Assembly (NCBI GenBank): GCA_041397385.1
Contig: JAWKWW010000003.1
Span: 1 to 64,000 of the forward strand
Direction of reading: 5' to 3'
Source of the DNA: Albidovulum sp041397385
GTDB lineage: Bacteria; Pseudomonadota; Alphaproteobacteria; Rhodobacterales; Rhodobacteraceae
Length of the DNA: 64,000 bases
The notes under the pieces are model-generated. The model did not search any database, was not told where the DNA came from, and was given only the letters and a program-made list of their open reading frames with translations. The translations under genes were made by a program, and so were the position numbers. This document shows, one piece after another, positions 15,368-24,809 of this stretch (position 1 is its first letter; the number at the start of each line of letters is the position of its first letter).

Positions 15368-18144
15368 ATGACCTATCAGCAGCCGAAACTGGACACTTCT
15401 CCCAAAGTCTCGGACGAGGTCAGGAAAACGACCTGCTACATGTGTGCCTGCCGCTGCGGCATCAACGTGCATCTGAAATCGGGCAAGGTCAGCTATATCG
15501 AAGGCAACCGCGACCACCCGGTGAACCGGGGCGTTCTTTGCGCCAAGGGTGCCTCGGGCATCATGCAGGTCACAGCCCCCTCGCGGTTGCGCGCCGTTGC
15601 GCCGGGTCGGCCCGCGCGGCTCGGGCGCGTTCGAGGAGATTTCGTGGGAAGAGGCGCTTCAGACCGCCGTCGCCTGGCTAAAGCCCCTGCGCGAAACCGC
15701 GCCGGAAAAGCTGGCCTTCTTCACCGGCCGTGACCAGTCTCAAAGCTTCACCAGCTTCTGGGCGCAGGGCTTCGGCACCCCGAACTATGTCGCGCATGGC
15801 GGCTTCTGCTCGGTCAACATGGCGGCCGGTGGCATTTACACGATGGGCGGGGCTTTCTGGGATTCGGCCAGCCCGACTGGGACCGGGCGAGACTTTTCAT
15901 TCTCTTCGGCGTGGCCGAGGACCATGACAGCAATCCGATCAAGATCGGTATCGGCAAGCTGAAGGCACGCGGTTCCCGCGTGATCGGCGTCAACCCGATC
16001 CGCACCGGCTATAACGGCGTTGCGGATGACTGGTACGGCATCACGCCCGGCACCGACGGGCTTTGATCCTGTCGCTGATCCACGAACTCTTGAAAGCCGG
16101 CAAGATCGACCCGACTACCTCGCCCGTTTCACCAACGCGCCCTGTCTGGTGGATGAAACGGACGGGCCGGGCAGGGGGCTTCTGCTGCGCGACAAGGACG
16201 GCAAGCATCTGGTCATCGACCGGAAGACGGGCAAGCCCGCGCCCTTCGACAAGAAGGGTGTCCAGCCTGACTGGGTGCCACCCACAAGGGCGCCCGCACC
16301 GTCTTCCAGCACCTCGCCGAGCGCTATCTTTCCGACGATTATGCGCCCGAAGCGGTGGCCGACCGCACCGGCATCCCCGCCGCCCGCATCAGGGGACTGG
16401 CCGCCGAGATCGCGCGGGCGGCCTTCGAAGCCCCCATCGTGCTCGATCAGGACTGGACCGATTTCCGCGGCGATACCCACAAACAGATGATCGGCCGCCC
16501 GGTTGCCTTCCACTCCATGCGCGGCGTCTCGGCCCATTCGAACGGGTTCCAGACCTGCCGGGCGCTGCATCTGCTTCCGATCACTCATCGGCTCGGTCGA
16601 AACCCCGGCGGCTTCCGCTTCAAGCCGCCCTATCCCAAACCGCCCGAGGCGCATCCGAAACCGCACTGCAAGTCACAGGCCAACTGCGCGCTGAACGGCC
16701 CGCATCTGGGCTTTGTGCACGGGCCGGATGACCTTGCGCTGAACCCCGATGGCAGCCCGGCCCGCATCGACAAGGCGTTTACCTGGAAAACCCGATGTCG
16801 GCCCATGGCCTCATGCACATGGTCATCCCCAATGCGCATGCGGGCGATCCCTACAGCATCGACACGATGCTTCTCTACATGGCGAACATGTCGTGGAATT
16901 CGTCGATGAACACCCGCGCCGTGATGGAGATGCTGACCGACAAGGACGAAGGAGGCGACTACAAGATCCCGCGCATCATCTATTCCGATGCCTATGCGTC
17001 CGAGATGGTGGCCTATGCCGACCTGATCCTGCCCGACACGACTTATCTGGAACGCCACGACTGCATCTCTCTGCTCGACCGCCCGATCTGCGAGGCCGAG
17101 GCGGCGGCCGATGCGATCCGCTGGCCTGTGGTCGAGCCTGACCGCGAGGTGCGCGGCTTCCAGTCTGTGCTGGTGGAGCTGGAAACCGCCTGCAATTGCC
17201 GGGCTTCGTGGATGAAGAAGGCCGTGCAAAGTACCGGGATTACGCGGATTACATGGTCAACCATGAACGCCGCCCCGGTGTCGGCCCGCTCATGGGCTGG
17301 CGTGGTAACGGCGATCAGACCGCGCGGCGCGCCCAACCCCGATCAGTTGCAGCGCTATATCGACAATGGCGGCTTTGCCATCGCCCATATCCCGAACGAG
17401 GCGCAGTTCTTCGCCGTGGAATGCGGCCTATCAGGACTGGGCGGTGGAGCTTGGGCTATATGACAAGCCGCAGCCCTATCTCTTCTCGATCTACTCCGAA
17501 CTGATGCAGCGCTTCCGCCTTGCCGCCGAAGGCCATGGCGACCGTCAGCCGCCCGATCATCTGCGCGAACGCGTCCGCGCGACGATGGACCCGCTGCCGA
17601 TCTGGTATGAGCCCTTCGGCGACAGCGCCGGGGCGGAGTATCCGGTCCATGCCCTGACCCAGCGGCCGATGGCGATGTATCATTCCTGGGGCTCACAGAA
17701 CGCCTGGCTGCGCCAGATCCATGGGGTGAACCCCTCTATGTGCCGACGAAGATCTGGGAAGAGAACGGCTTTCAGGACGGCGACTGGGCCCGCGTGACCT
17801 CGCCTTCGGGGGCGATCACGGTGCCCGTGGCCCATATGGCGGCGCTCAATGAAAACACGATCTGGACGTGGAATGCGATCGGCAAGCGGAAGGGGGCATG
17901 GGCATTGGAGCCGGACGCGCCCGAGGCCACAAAAGGCTTTCTTCTCAATCACCTGATCCACGAACTTCTGCCCGAAAAAGGGCGACGGCATGCGCTGGTC
18001 GAACTCGGACCCGATCACCGGACAGGCGGCATGGTTCGACCTGCGTGTCAGGATCGAAAAGGCCGATCCGCCGGAGGAATCGCAGCCCGCCTTCCCGCCA
18101 ATCCCGTCCCCCGTTCCGGCCGCACGGAGGAAACCGCCGCATGA
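15368..18144 (+). CDS. soeA: SoeA, molybdopterin subunit of sulfite dehydrogenase (heavily frameshifted as sequenced)
   Basis: About 925 residues once roughly a dozen single-base breaks are bridged (for example near 15600, 15870, 16060, 16110, 16280, 16785, 17190, 17340, 17425, 17735 and 17985). The start has the 4Fe-4S motif CYMCACRCGINV...GVLCAKG of DMSO-reductase-family enzymes, with molybdopterin-domain segments such as ARGSRVIGVNPIRTGYN and LILPDTTYLERHD. With the FeS and NrfD/DmsC-like subunits downstream and xsc upstream, it is best read as the cytoplasmic sulfite-oxidising enzyme SoeABC. No Tat signal is visible, which fits SoeA. The stop overlaps soeB (ATGA). PsrA/PhsA is the main alternative. 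Confidence 0.82.
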
Positions 18145-18877
18145 CCGCCCTTCCGCCACCCTCCGCCAAGAAGCTCGGGCTCGTCATCGACCTTGACACC
18201 TGCGTTGGCTGCCACGCCTGCGTGACTGCCTGCAAGGGCTGAACGATCAGGGTTACGGCGTGCCACTTTCGGACCAGAATGCTTATGGATCAGAGCCTTC
18301 CGGCACGTTCCTCAACCGCGTTCACAGCTATGAGGTGCAGCCCGATCAGGGCCCCGCGCAGGTCATCAACTTCCCGCGCTCGTGCCTGCATTGCGAAAAC
18401 GCGCCCTGCGTGACCGTCTGGCCGACCGGTGCCAGCTACAAGCGCGCCGAGGACGGGATCGTTCTGGTCAACGAGGATGCCTGCATCGGCTGCGGCCTGT
18501 GCGCCTGGGCCTGCCCTTATGGCGCGCGGGAACTGGATCAGGCGGCGGGGGTGATGAAGAAATGCACGCTCTGCGTTGACCGTATCTATAACGAGAACCT
18601 GCCCGAAGAGGACCGCCAGCCCGCCTGCGTCCGCACCTGCCCGACCGGTGCCCGCCATTTCGGCGATCTGGGCGACCCGACAAGCGATGTCAGCCGCCTT
18701 GTGGCGGAACGCGGCGGCTATGACCCGATGCCGGAACTGAACACGAAACCGGTCAACAAATACCTGCCGCCCCGGCCCACTGGCGCCGCAGCCGGCACCG
18801 ACGTGCTGGCGCCGCTTCTGGGTGTTAAGGCCACGGGTTTTGCCGGGTGGCTCGACCGCATGTTGGAGAAACTCTAA
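18141..18877 (+). CDS. soeB: SoeB, 4Fe-4S electron-transfer subunit (one frameshift)
   Basis: About 245 residues. One G appears lost near 18241, turning CKGWNDQG into a stop; adding it makes the length an exact multiple of three. Several ferredoxin clusters are visible: DTCVGCHACVTACKG, SCLHCENAPCVTVWPTGA, EDACIGCGLCAWACPYGA, then CTLCVDR and CVRTCPTGARHFG. This is the DmsB/PhsB-type subunit passing electrons from SoeA to SoeC. It overlaps soeA by 4 bases and soeC by 1 base. Confidence 0.88.
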
Positions 18878-19752
18878 TGCATCCAGCACCTTCCGTCATT
18901 GTCTTCACAACGCTATCGGGCGCGGGGTTCGGCTTCCTGGCGTTTCTTTCGCTGGGGCTCGTCGGCGCGACCGGTATGCAGGCCTTTCTCATCTGGGCGT
19001 TGGGCTATGCTCTGGCGGTGGGCGGGCTTTGCGCCTCGACCTTTCATCTGGGCAATCGGCAACGCGCGTGGCGGGCCTTTACCCAATGGCGCACAAGCTG
19101 GCTCAGCCGCGAAGGCTGGGCGGCGGTGCTGGCGCTGCTGGCCACTGCGCCGCTGGCGCTTCAGGCGATCTTCGGACTTGCGGTTCCGGTGGTCCTGGGC
19201 CCCATCGCCGCCGCGCTGTGCCTGATGACGGTGGTCGCGACCGCGATGATCTACACGCAGCTTGCGACTGTGCCGCGCTGGAACCACGCGCTGACGCCGG
19301 TCACCTTCATGGCCTTTGCGCTGACCGGCGGCGCGGTTCTGGCAGGGCTGGGGCTTTGGGCTGCCGTCCTGTGTGTCGCGCTAAGCGCGATCCTGTTTCT
19401 TGGCTTTGTCGAGGGTGACAAGCGCTTTGCCGCTCGCGGTGCCAGCCTGGCCAGCGCCACCGGTCTTGGCCGGGCCGGTCGCCCCCGTGTCTTCGCCCCG
19501 GCCCATACAGCGGGCAATTACCTGATGCGCGAGATGATGTTTTCCGTCGGCCGCAAGCACCGCGCGCGGCTGCGTGTGCTGGCGCTGGTGCTGGCCGGGC
19601 TGGTGCCGGCGGCGATCCTGGTCCTGGCGCCGGGCGGGGTTGTGGCGGCGGGTGTGGCTTTTGGCACGCATCTTCTGGGCGCCCTTGCCGCGCGCTGGCT
19701 TTTCTTCGCCGAAGCCGAACATGTCGTGGGGCTTTACTACGGCGCGCGCTAG
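18877..19752 (+). CDS. soeC: SoeC, DmsC-type membrane anchor
   Basis: 291 residues with about eight hydrophobic helices (for example VVLGPIAAALCLMTVVATAM) and a typical DmsC-like feature, conserved W/H residues near TFHLGNRQRAWRAF. It anchors SoeAB to the inner face of the membrane and hands electrons to the quinone pool. The ATG at 18877 overlaps the soeB TAA. The last gene of the apparent tauR-side operon is followed 24 bases later by a convergent tRNA gene. Confidence 0.85.
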   Translation: MHPAPSVIVFTTLSGAGFGFLAFLSLGLVGATGMQAFLIWALGYALAVGGLCASTFHLGNRQRAWRAFTQWRTSWLSREGWAAVLALLATAPLALQAIFGLAVPVVLGPIAAALCLMTVVATAMIYTQLATVPRWNHALTPVTFMAFALTGGAVLAGLGLWAAVLCVALSAILFLGFVEGDKRFAARGASLASATGLGRAGRPRVFAPAHTAGNYLMREMMFSVGRKHRARLRVLALVLAGLVPAAILVLAPGGVVAAGVAFGTHLLGALAARWLFFAEAEHVVGLYYGAR

Positions 19753-19775
19753 GGGCTGTCGGCGGGCTGGGCGGG

Positions 19776-19851
19776 TGGTAGGCCCGGAGGGATTTGAACC
19801 CCCAACCAAGGCGTTATGAGCGCCCTGCTCTAACCGTTGAGCTACGGGCCC
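19776..19851 (-). tRNA. tRNA with CAT anticodon, probably tRNA-Ile2
   Basis: A 76-base cloverleaf on the minus strand with encoded CCA. The acceptor strand is GGGCCCG/CGGGCCT with A73, and the anticodon loop CTCATAA gives CAT. The loop and following CGCCTTGGTTG resemble E. coli ileX, whose C34 is changed to lysidine by TilS so that AUA is read as Ile. Elongator tRNA-Met is the alternative. It is not the initiator, as the usual GGG/CCC anticodon-stem pairs are absent. Confidence 0.88.
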
Positions 19852-19899
19852 AGCCTGCGGCAGAGGTAGCAGATCGGGGGGAGGGGTCAAGCGGCACGG

Positions 19900-20250
19900 T
19901 CATCCGAAGGCCGGCAGGGCGACCTGAACCTTCTTGGGAAGTGTGGCGCGGATCAGCCGGTAGGAGCGGTGCAACCGGTGGCGCAACTCCTCCTCAGCGG
20001 CATCGAGGGGCAGGTTGACCCAGCTTCGGTGGAAATAGGGTGCCCGCGAGGCGACCCCGGCATCGATCAGCATGGTGGCGGTTTCCACGCTGTCGGTTTT
20101 CACGCTGACGCCGTGGCCCTGGCTTCCGATGACAGCGAAAAGCTTGCCGCCGAGTTTCCACGCATCATGTCCGCCGCCCCAGGGGTCGGTGCATTCGGCG
20201 CCGGGCAGGGCGGCGCAGATGGTGTTGACGGTGGCGCGCGGGTCGGTCAT
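19900..20250 (-). CDS. MmcQ/YjbR-family protein
   Basis: 116 residues, a usual length for this CyaY-like-fold family. Recognisable parts are ALPGAECTDPWG near the start, AWKLGGKLFAVIG, and the C-terminal YFHRSWVNLPLD and LRHRLHRSYRLIRATLPKK. The molecular role of the family is not established, although DNA binding has been proposed. It is divergent from purM. Confidence 0.85.
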   Translation of the reverse strand: MTDPRATVNTICAALPGAECTDPWGGGHDAWKLGGKLFAVIGSQGHGVSVKTDSVETATMLIDAGVASRAPYFHRSWVNLPLDAAEEELRHRLHRSYRLIRATLPKKVQVALPAFG

Positions 20251-20361
20251 GGCCCTAGACTAACCGTTTTGGCGCCGCCGGCCCAACGCTTTCGGCGGTT
20301 GCGCGTTGCCCCGGCGGGCGCTTTGCGCTATCGCGGCGGCGACGGATTCCGGGGGAACCAG

Positions 20362-21403
20362 ATGACCATCAAGAACGGGCTGACCTATGCCGACGCGGGT
20401 GTCGACATCGATGCGGGCAATGCGCTGGTCGAACGGATCAAGCCTGCCGCGAAACGCACCCAGCGGCCCGGCACGATGTCGGGCCTCGGCGGATTCGGCG
20501 CGCTTTTCGATCTGAAGGGGGCGGGGTACAGCGATCCGGTGCTGGTGGCCGCGACCGACGGGGTGGGCACCAAGCTGCGCATCGCCATCGACACCGGCAA
20601 TGTCGACTGGGTCGGCATCGACCTCGTGGCGATGTGCGTCAACGATCTGGTCTGCCAGGGGGCGGAGCCCTTGTTCTTCCTCGACTATTTCGCGACCGGC
20701 AAGCTCGACGTCGATCAGGCCGCCCGCATCATCGAAGGCATCGCGACGGGCTGCGCGCAATCGGGCTGCGCGCTGATCGGCGGCGAGACGGCCGAGATGC
20801 CGGGCATGTACCATGCGGGCGATTTCGACCTTGCCGGTTTCGCCGTCGGCGCGATGGAGCGGGGGCAGGACTTGCCGGCGGGCGTGACGGAGGGCGACGT
20901 ACTTCCGGCCTCGCTTCGAACGGGGTCCATTCTAACGGCTATTCCTTTGTTCGCAAGGTGGTGGAGATGTCGGGGCTTGGGTGGGACGCCAAATCACCTT
21001 CGGCTCCGCCACTCTGGGCGAGGAACTTCTGGCCCCGACGCGGCTTTATGTGAATCAGGCGCTGGCGGCGGTGCGGGCCGGGGGCGTTCATGCCCTTGCC
21101 CATATCACCGGCGGCGGCCTGACCGAGAACCTGCCGCGTGTTCTGCCCGAAGGGCTCGGCGCCGGGATCGACCTTGCATCCTGGGACCTGCCGCCGGTCT
21201 TCCGCTGGCTGGCTGAAACGGCGGGCATGGAAGAGAAGGAGCTTCTCAAGACCTTCAATTCCGGCATTGGCATGATCGTTGTCGTTGCCGCCGACCGTGC
21301 CGCCGATATCCGGCTGTTGCTGGAGGGCGAGGGCGAGACGGTGCATGTGCTTGGCCATGTCACGAAGGGGCAGGGGGTCGCCTACACGGGCCGCCTTCTG
21401 TGA
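20362..21403 (+). CDS. purM: Phosphoribosylformylglycinamidine cyclo-ligase (frameshifted as sequenced)
   Basis: About 347 residues after bridging breaks near 20905 and 20990. PurM makes aminoimidazole ribotide in purine synthesis. Its signatures are clear: MTIKNGLTYADAGVDIDAG, LVAATDGVGTKLRIA, CVNDLVCQGAEPLFFLDYFA, GGETAEMPGMY, SNGVHSNGYSF and HITGGGLTENLPR. The TGA overlaps the purN GTG (GTGA), the standard purMN arrangement. As purM is single-copy and needed for purine prototrophy, the breaks are probably sequence errors. Confidence 0.92.
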
Positions 21404-21990
21404 AACGCGTCGCGATCCTGATTTCGGGTGGCGGGTCCAACATGGTCGCGCTGGCCGAAAGCATGGTGGGCAACCATCCGGCGAGGCCGGTTCTGGTTGC
21501 CTCGAATGATCGTGAAGCGGGCGGATTGAGAAAGGCGGCCGCGATGGGCATTCCGACCGCCGCCGTCGATCACCGGCCCTTCGGCGCCGACCGGACGGCT
21601 TTCGAGGCGGAGCTTCTGAAACCGATCCTTGCCGCGGACCCCGACATCCTCTGTCTTGCCGGGTTCATGCGGGTTCTGACACCCGGCTTTGTCGAACGGT
21701 TCGCGGGCCGGATGCTGAACATCCACCCCTCTCTCCTGCCGAAATACCCCGGCCTTCACACCCATCAGCGCGCCCTTGATGCGGGCGATGCCGAAGCCGG
21801 TTGCACGGTACACGAAGTGACGCCGGTCCTCGATGACGGGCCGATCCTTGGGCAGGCGACGGTGCCGGTCCTGCCCGGCGACACGGCCGAGACACTGGCC
21901 GCGAGGGTGCTCGTGCAGGAGCATCGGCTGTATCCGGCGGTGCTGCGGCGCCATGCCGCCGGTGACCGCCGGCCGGTCATGCTGGCCTGA
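21400..21990 (+). CDS. purN: Phosphoribosylglycinamide formyltransferase
   Basis: 196 residues from a GTG overlapping the purM stop. The sequence has VAILISGGGSNM (phosphate loop), LAGFMRVLTPGFVERF, and the catalytic NIHPSLLPKYPGLHTHQRAL with GCTVHEVTPVLDDGPIL (Asn/His/Asp triad). It transfers formyl from 10-formyl-THF to GAR. The frame is intact. Confidence 0.95.
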   Translation: MKRVAILISGGGSNMVALAESMVGNHPARPVLVASNDREAGGLRKAAAMGIPTAAVDHRPFGADRTAFEAELLKPILAADPDILCLAGFMRVLTPGFVERFAGRMLNIHPSLLPKYPGLHTHQRALDAGDAEAGCTVHEVTPVLDDGPILGQATVPVLPGDTAETLAARVLVQEHRLYPAVLRRHAAGDRRPVMLA

Positions 21991-22103
21991 GGCAAGGGGC
22001 TGCCGCCGCATTGCCGCGGTCTTGCCCTTTTCATTCCCCGGGTCGGCGCCTATAGCGTCTGGGCGGGATGCCCCCGCGCCGAACGAAATGACCCGGAAAC
22101 CGG

Positions 22104-23258
22104 ATGAAAACGATAACAACAACCGAAGAGCTGGCCCGCTTCTGCGAGGCCGCCAAAGCCGCCCCCTACGTCACGATCGACACGGAATTCCTGCGCGAGC
22201 GTACCTATTACTCGAAACTCTGCCTGATCCAGATGGCGTTGCCCGGCAAGGAGGGCGAGGCGGTTCTGGTCGATCCGCTGGTTGGCGAGATGTCGCTGGA
22301 GCCGGTCTATGAGCTTTTCCGCCACAAGGCGACGGTCAAGGTCTTTCACGCCGCCCGGCAGGACCTGGAGATCTTCTTTGTCGAGGGCAATGTCTTTCCC
22401 GAACCGCTTTTCGACACGCAGGTGGCGGCCATGGTCTGCGGTTTCGGCGAACAGGTGGGATACGAGACGCTGGTGCGCAAGATCGCGCGCGAACAGCTCG
22501 ACAAGACCTCGCGTTTCACCGACTGGTCGCGCCGGCCGCTGAGCGAGGCGCAGCAGGTCTATGCGCTGGCCGATGTCACGCATCTGCGGGTGATCTACGA
22601 AAACCTTGCCGCCCAGATTGCCGCCTCGGGGCGGCAGAAATGGGTCGAGGAGGAGCTGGCGGTTCTGACCGATCCGGCGACCTATACCGTGGTGCCGGAA
22701 GACGCCTGGCAACGGGTCAAGACGCGCACCAACTCGGGCCGCTTCCTTGCGGTGGTTCGCGAACTGGCGAAGTTCCGCGAGGAATATGCCCAGTCGCGCA
22801 ACGTGCCCCGCTCGCGGGTCTACAAGGATGACGCGCTGCTGGAACTGGCCTCGACCAAGCCGCAGAGCCACGACGATCTGGGCCGCTCGCGGCTTTTGCT
22901 GCGCGAGGCGCGGCGCGGCGATATCGCCGAGGGGATCATCGCTGCGGTCAAGGCCGGTCTGGCGGCCAAGCCCGAGGATCAGCCCAAGCCCGACCTGTCG
23001 CGCGACCAGTTGCAGGTGAACCCGGCGCTGGCCGATCTTCTGCGCGTGCTTCTGAAGGCCAAGTCGGAAGATGCGGGCGTCGCCGCCAAGCTGATCGCGA
23101 CCTCGGCCGAGCTGGACATGATCGCCGCCGGCGAACGCGACGTGCACGCGCTGAAAGGCTGGCGCCGCGAGGTCTTCGGCGACGACGCGCTCAGGCTCTG
23201 CCGGGGCGAGGTGGCACTGTCGGCCAAGGGCTCCTCGGTCAGGGTCGTGGTGCTTTAG
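22104..23258 (+). CDS. rnd: Ribonuclease D
   Basis: 384 residues. The DEDD 3'-5' exonuclease has VTIDTEFLRERTYYSKLCL (Asp/Glu of Exo I), VFHAARQDLEIFF (Exo II) and VYALADVTHLRVIYENL (Exo III, Tyr/Asp). A C-terminal HRDC-type region follows (about 215-300, SRNVPRSRVYKDDALLELA). It trims tRNA and other stable RNA 3' ends. It is intact, with a 113-base gap after purN. Confidence 0.94.
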   Translation: MKTITTTEELARFCEAAKAAPYVTIDTEFLRERTYYSKLCLIQMALPGKEGEAVLVDPLVGEMSLEPVYELFRHKATVKVFHAARQDLEIFFVEGNVFPEPLFDTQVAAMVCGFGEQVGYETLVRKIAREQLDKTSRFTDWSRRPLSEAQQVYALADVTHLRVIYENLAAQIAASGRQKWVEEELAVLTDPATYTVVPEDAWQRVKTRTNSGRFLAVVRELAKFREEYAQSRNVPRSRVYKDDALLELASTKPQSHDDLGRSRLLLREARRGDIAEGIIAAVKAGLAAKPEDQPKPDLSRDQLQVNPALADLLRVLLKAKSEDAGVAAKLIATSAELDMIAAGERDVHALKGWRREVFGDDALRLCRGEVALSAKGSSVRVVVL

Positions 23259-23503
23259 GTCCGGCGAACGGGCGGCTTGCTGGACGGTTGGCGGTGAGCG
23301 CGGGGGGGAATGCGCAGCTGTGGCGGCTGGGCGGTGGGTGGCGGGTTGGAGCGCGATGTGACCACATTTTGCGCGAGTCACTTGTGCGAACTCTCGCACA
23401 ACCGCCACCAAATCACATTCATGGTCTTTTGTTCTTGGGCTGAACTACACTTCGTACCTTCAACTCGCTTGGATACAAGATGATGAAATGTTAGAGGTGT
23501 ACC

Positions 23504-24622
23504 ATGCTGGTGATTTCAGATTCCGCCGCCGCTGCGGCCCCTCACTACAACGAAACAGAAATCCGGTTCCATGTCATCGATCCGGTTATCCGAATGCTAG
23601 GCTATCCGAACACTGAAAACACTTATCTGAATTTAGAAGAGAAGCTCGAATATCCCTACCTCCACATCGGCAGGCGCTCAAAGAGGGATGTGCCTTTAGG
23701 GTATCCCGACTATCGCGCGGGAGTTAAGGGCGCGCGCGGTAGCTTCGTGGTCGAAGCAAAAGCGGGCAACGTGCCAATCACCGCAAAAGAGGTAGAACAG
23801 GCGCATTCATATGCGGCCCATGCTCAAGTCGGAGCCAACTACTTCATGCTTGGAAATGGCAGCGAACTAGTGGTCTATGAAACTCTTTCCGGCCCGGATG
23901 CCACGCCAATTGTCAGGCTGCCGTTGGACTCCTTGAACGCTAGGTTTTTCGAGTTGGAGAATGTCCTCTCCCCTACAAATCTCGCGCGCAACTGTCGTGT
24001 CGAGTATGATAGAAAACTCAGACTAGCAGATTGTCTGGGATCTTATGCTCGTGTGCGCTCTGGTCGCTATTTGCATTCCGAATATGATCTGAGGTTCGTG
24101 GTCAATGGGCAAGACTGTACTCCAATGGTACGTCAGTCCGTCCCCCAATTTGCCGAAGTCGAAGCGCAGCTAGAGTTGGTAAAATCCTCGTTTGAGATGC
24201 GAGTTTCAGATGGATTTGTAGAACGCGGCGATGACGGCAAAATCGTCGCTCACTTCGAGTTCTCAGGGATTACGGTCCACAATCACGCAGCCATGGCAAT
24301 CATGGGCATCGACAAGGCAACGTTCGCCACTGCCGACGAGTTCTTGTCCACCGACCCAAAAAGCCCCACGATCTTTGAATCTCTAACCGACTTCATGGTT
24401 TATCGGGGGACATCCTTGCCGCAACTGTTTGGTGAGGCCATAGAAATGGAAGGGGATATCCTCGGCAGCATGTTTGTCAGAGTAGCCATGCATTACAGCG
24501 AAAGCGTCATCTGTGGTGAGTACATCGCGTTTACTGACCAAGACGTATCCATACCCGGCCAGATACCCTTTCGACTTGAGCTGGATATGGCAGGCACCTT
24601 TGAGCTACAAATCGATACTTAG
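23504..24622 (+). CDS. Orphan PD-(D/E)XK nuclease, HsdR N-terminus-like
   Basis: 372 residues with visibly lower GC and different codon use from the genes around it. ETEIRFHVIDPVIRMLGY followed by a motif of the PD-(D/E)XK type, GYPDYRAGV...SFVVEAKAG (Asp, Glu, Lys), resembles the nuclease domain of type I restriction HsdR subunits and related solitary proteins. No helicase domain and no methylase partner are present. The C-terminal half (about 200-372) has no motif I recognise. ATG at 23504 follows AGAGG. The gene is inserted alone between rnd and trpE, which suggests recent acquisition. A defence or DNA-repair role is guesswork. Confidence 0.65.
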   Translation: MLVISDSAAAAAPHYNETEIRFHVIDPVIRMLGYPNTENTYLNLEEKLEYPYLHIGRRSKRDVPLGYPDYRAGVKGARGSFVVEAKAGNVPITAKEVEQAHSYAAHAQVGANYFMLGNGSELVVYETLSGPDATPIVRLPLDSLNARFFELENVLSPTNLARNCRVEYDRKLRLADCLGSYARVRSGRYLHSEYDLRFVVNGQDCTPMVRQSVPQFAEVEAQLELVKSSFEMRVSDGFVERGDDGKIVAHFEFSGITVHNHAAMAIMGIDKATFATADEFLSTDPKSPTIFESLTDFMVYRGTSLPQLFGEAIEMEGDILGSMFVRVAMHYSESVICGEYIAFTDQDVSIPGQIPFRLELDMAGTFELQIDT

Positions 24623-24809
24623 TCCTGTGCATTGCCTAAGGCCAGGCATCGCGGAGGCACTTCCTAGTGCGTGGAAGCGGACGTAGCGACAGAGTGTCCT
24701 AAGGTCAGCTCCGCCCCACACCCCAGACACACGCCACCTCCCGCTCGCTCAATAGCGCCGCCCGACGTCAGGCAACCCGCGGCAGCGGAACCTGCCTCGC
24801 CCCGCCGGC

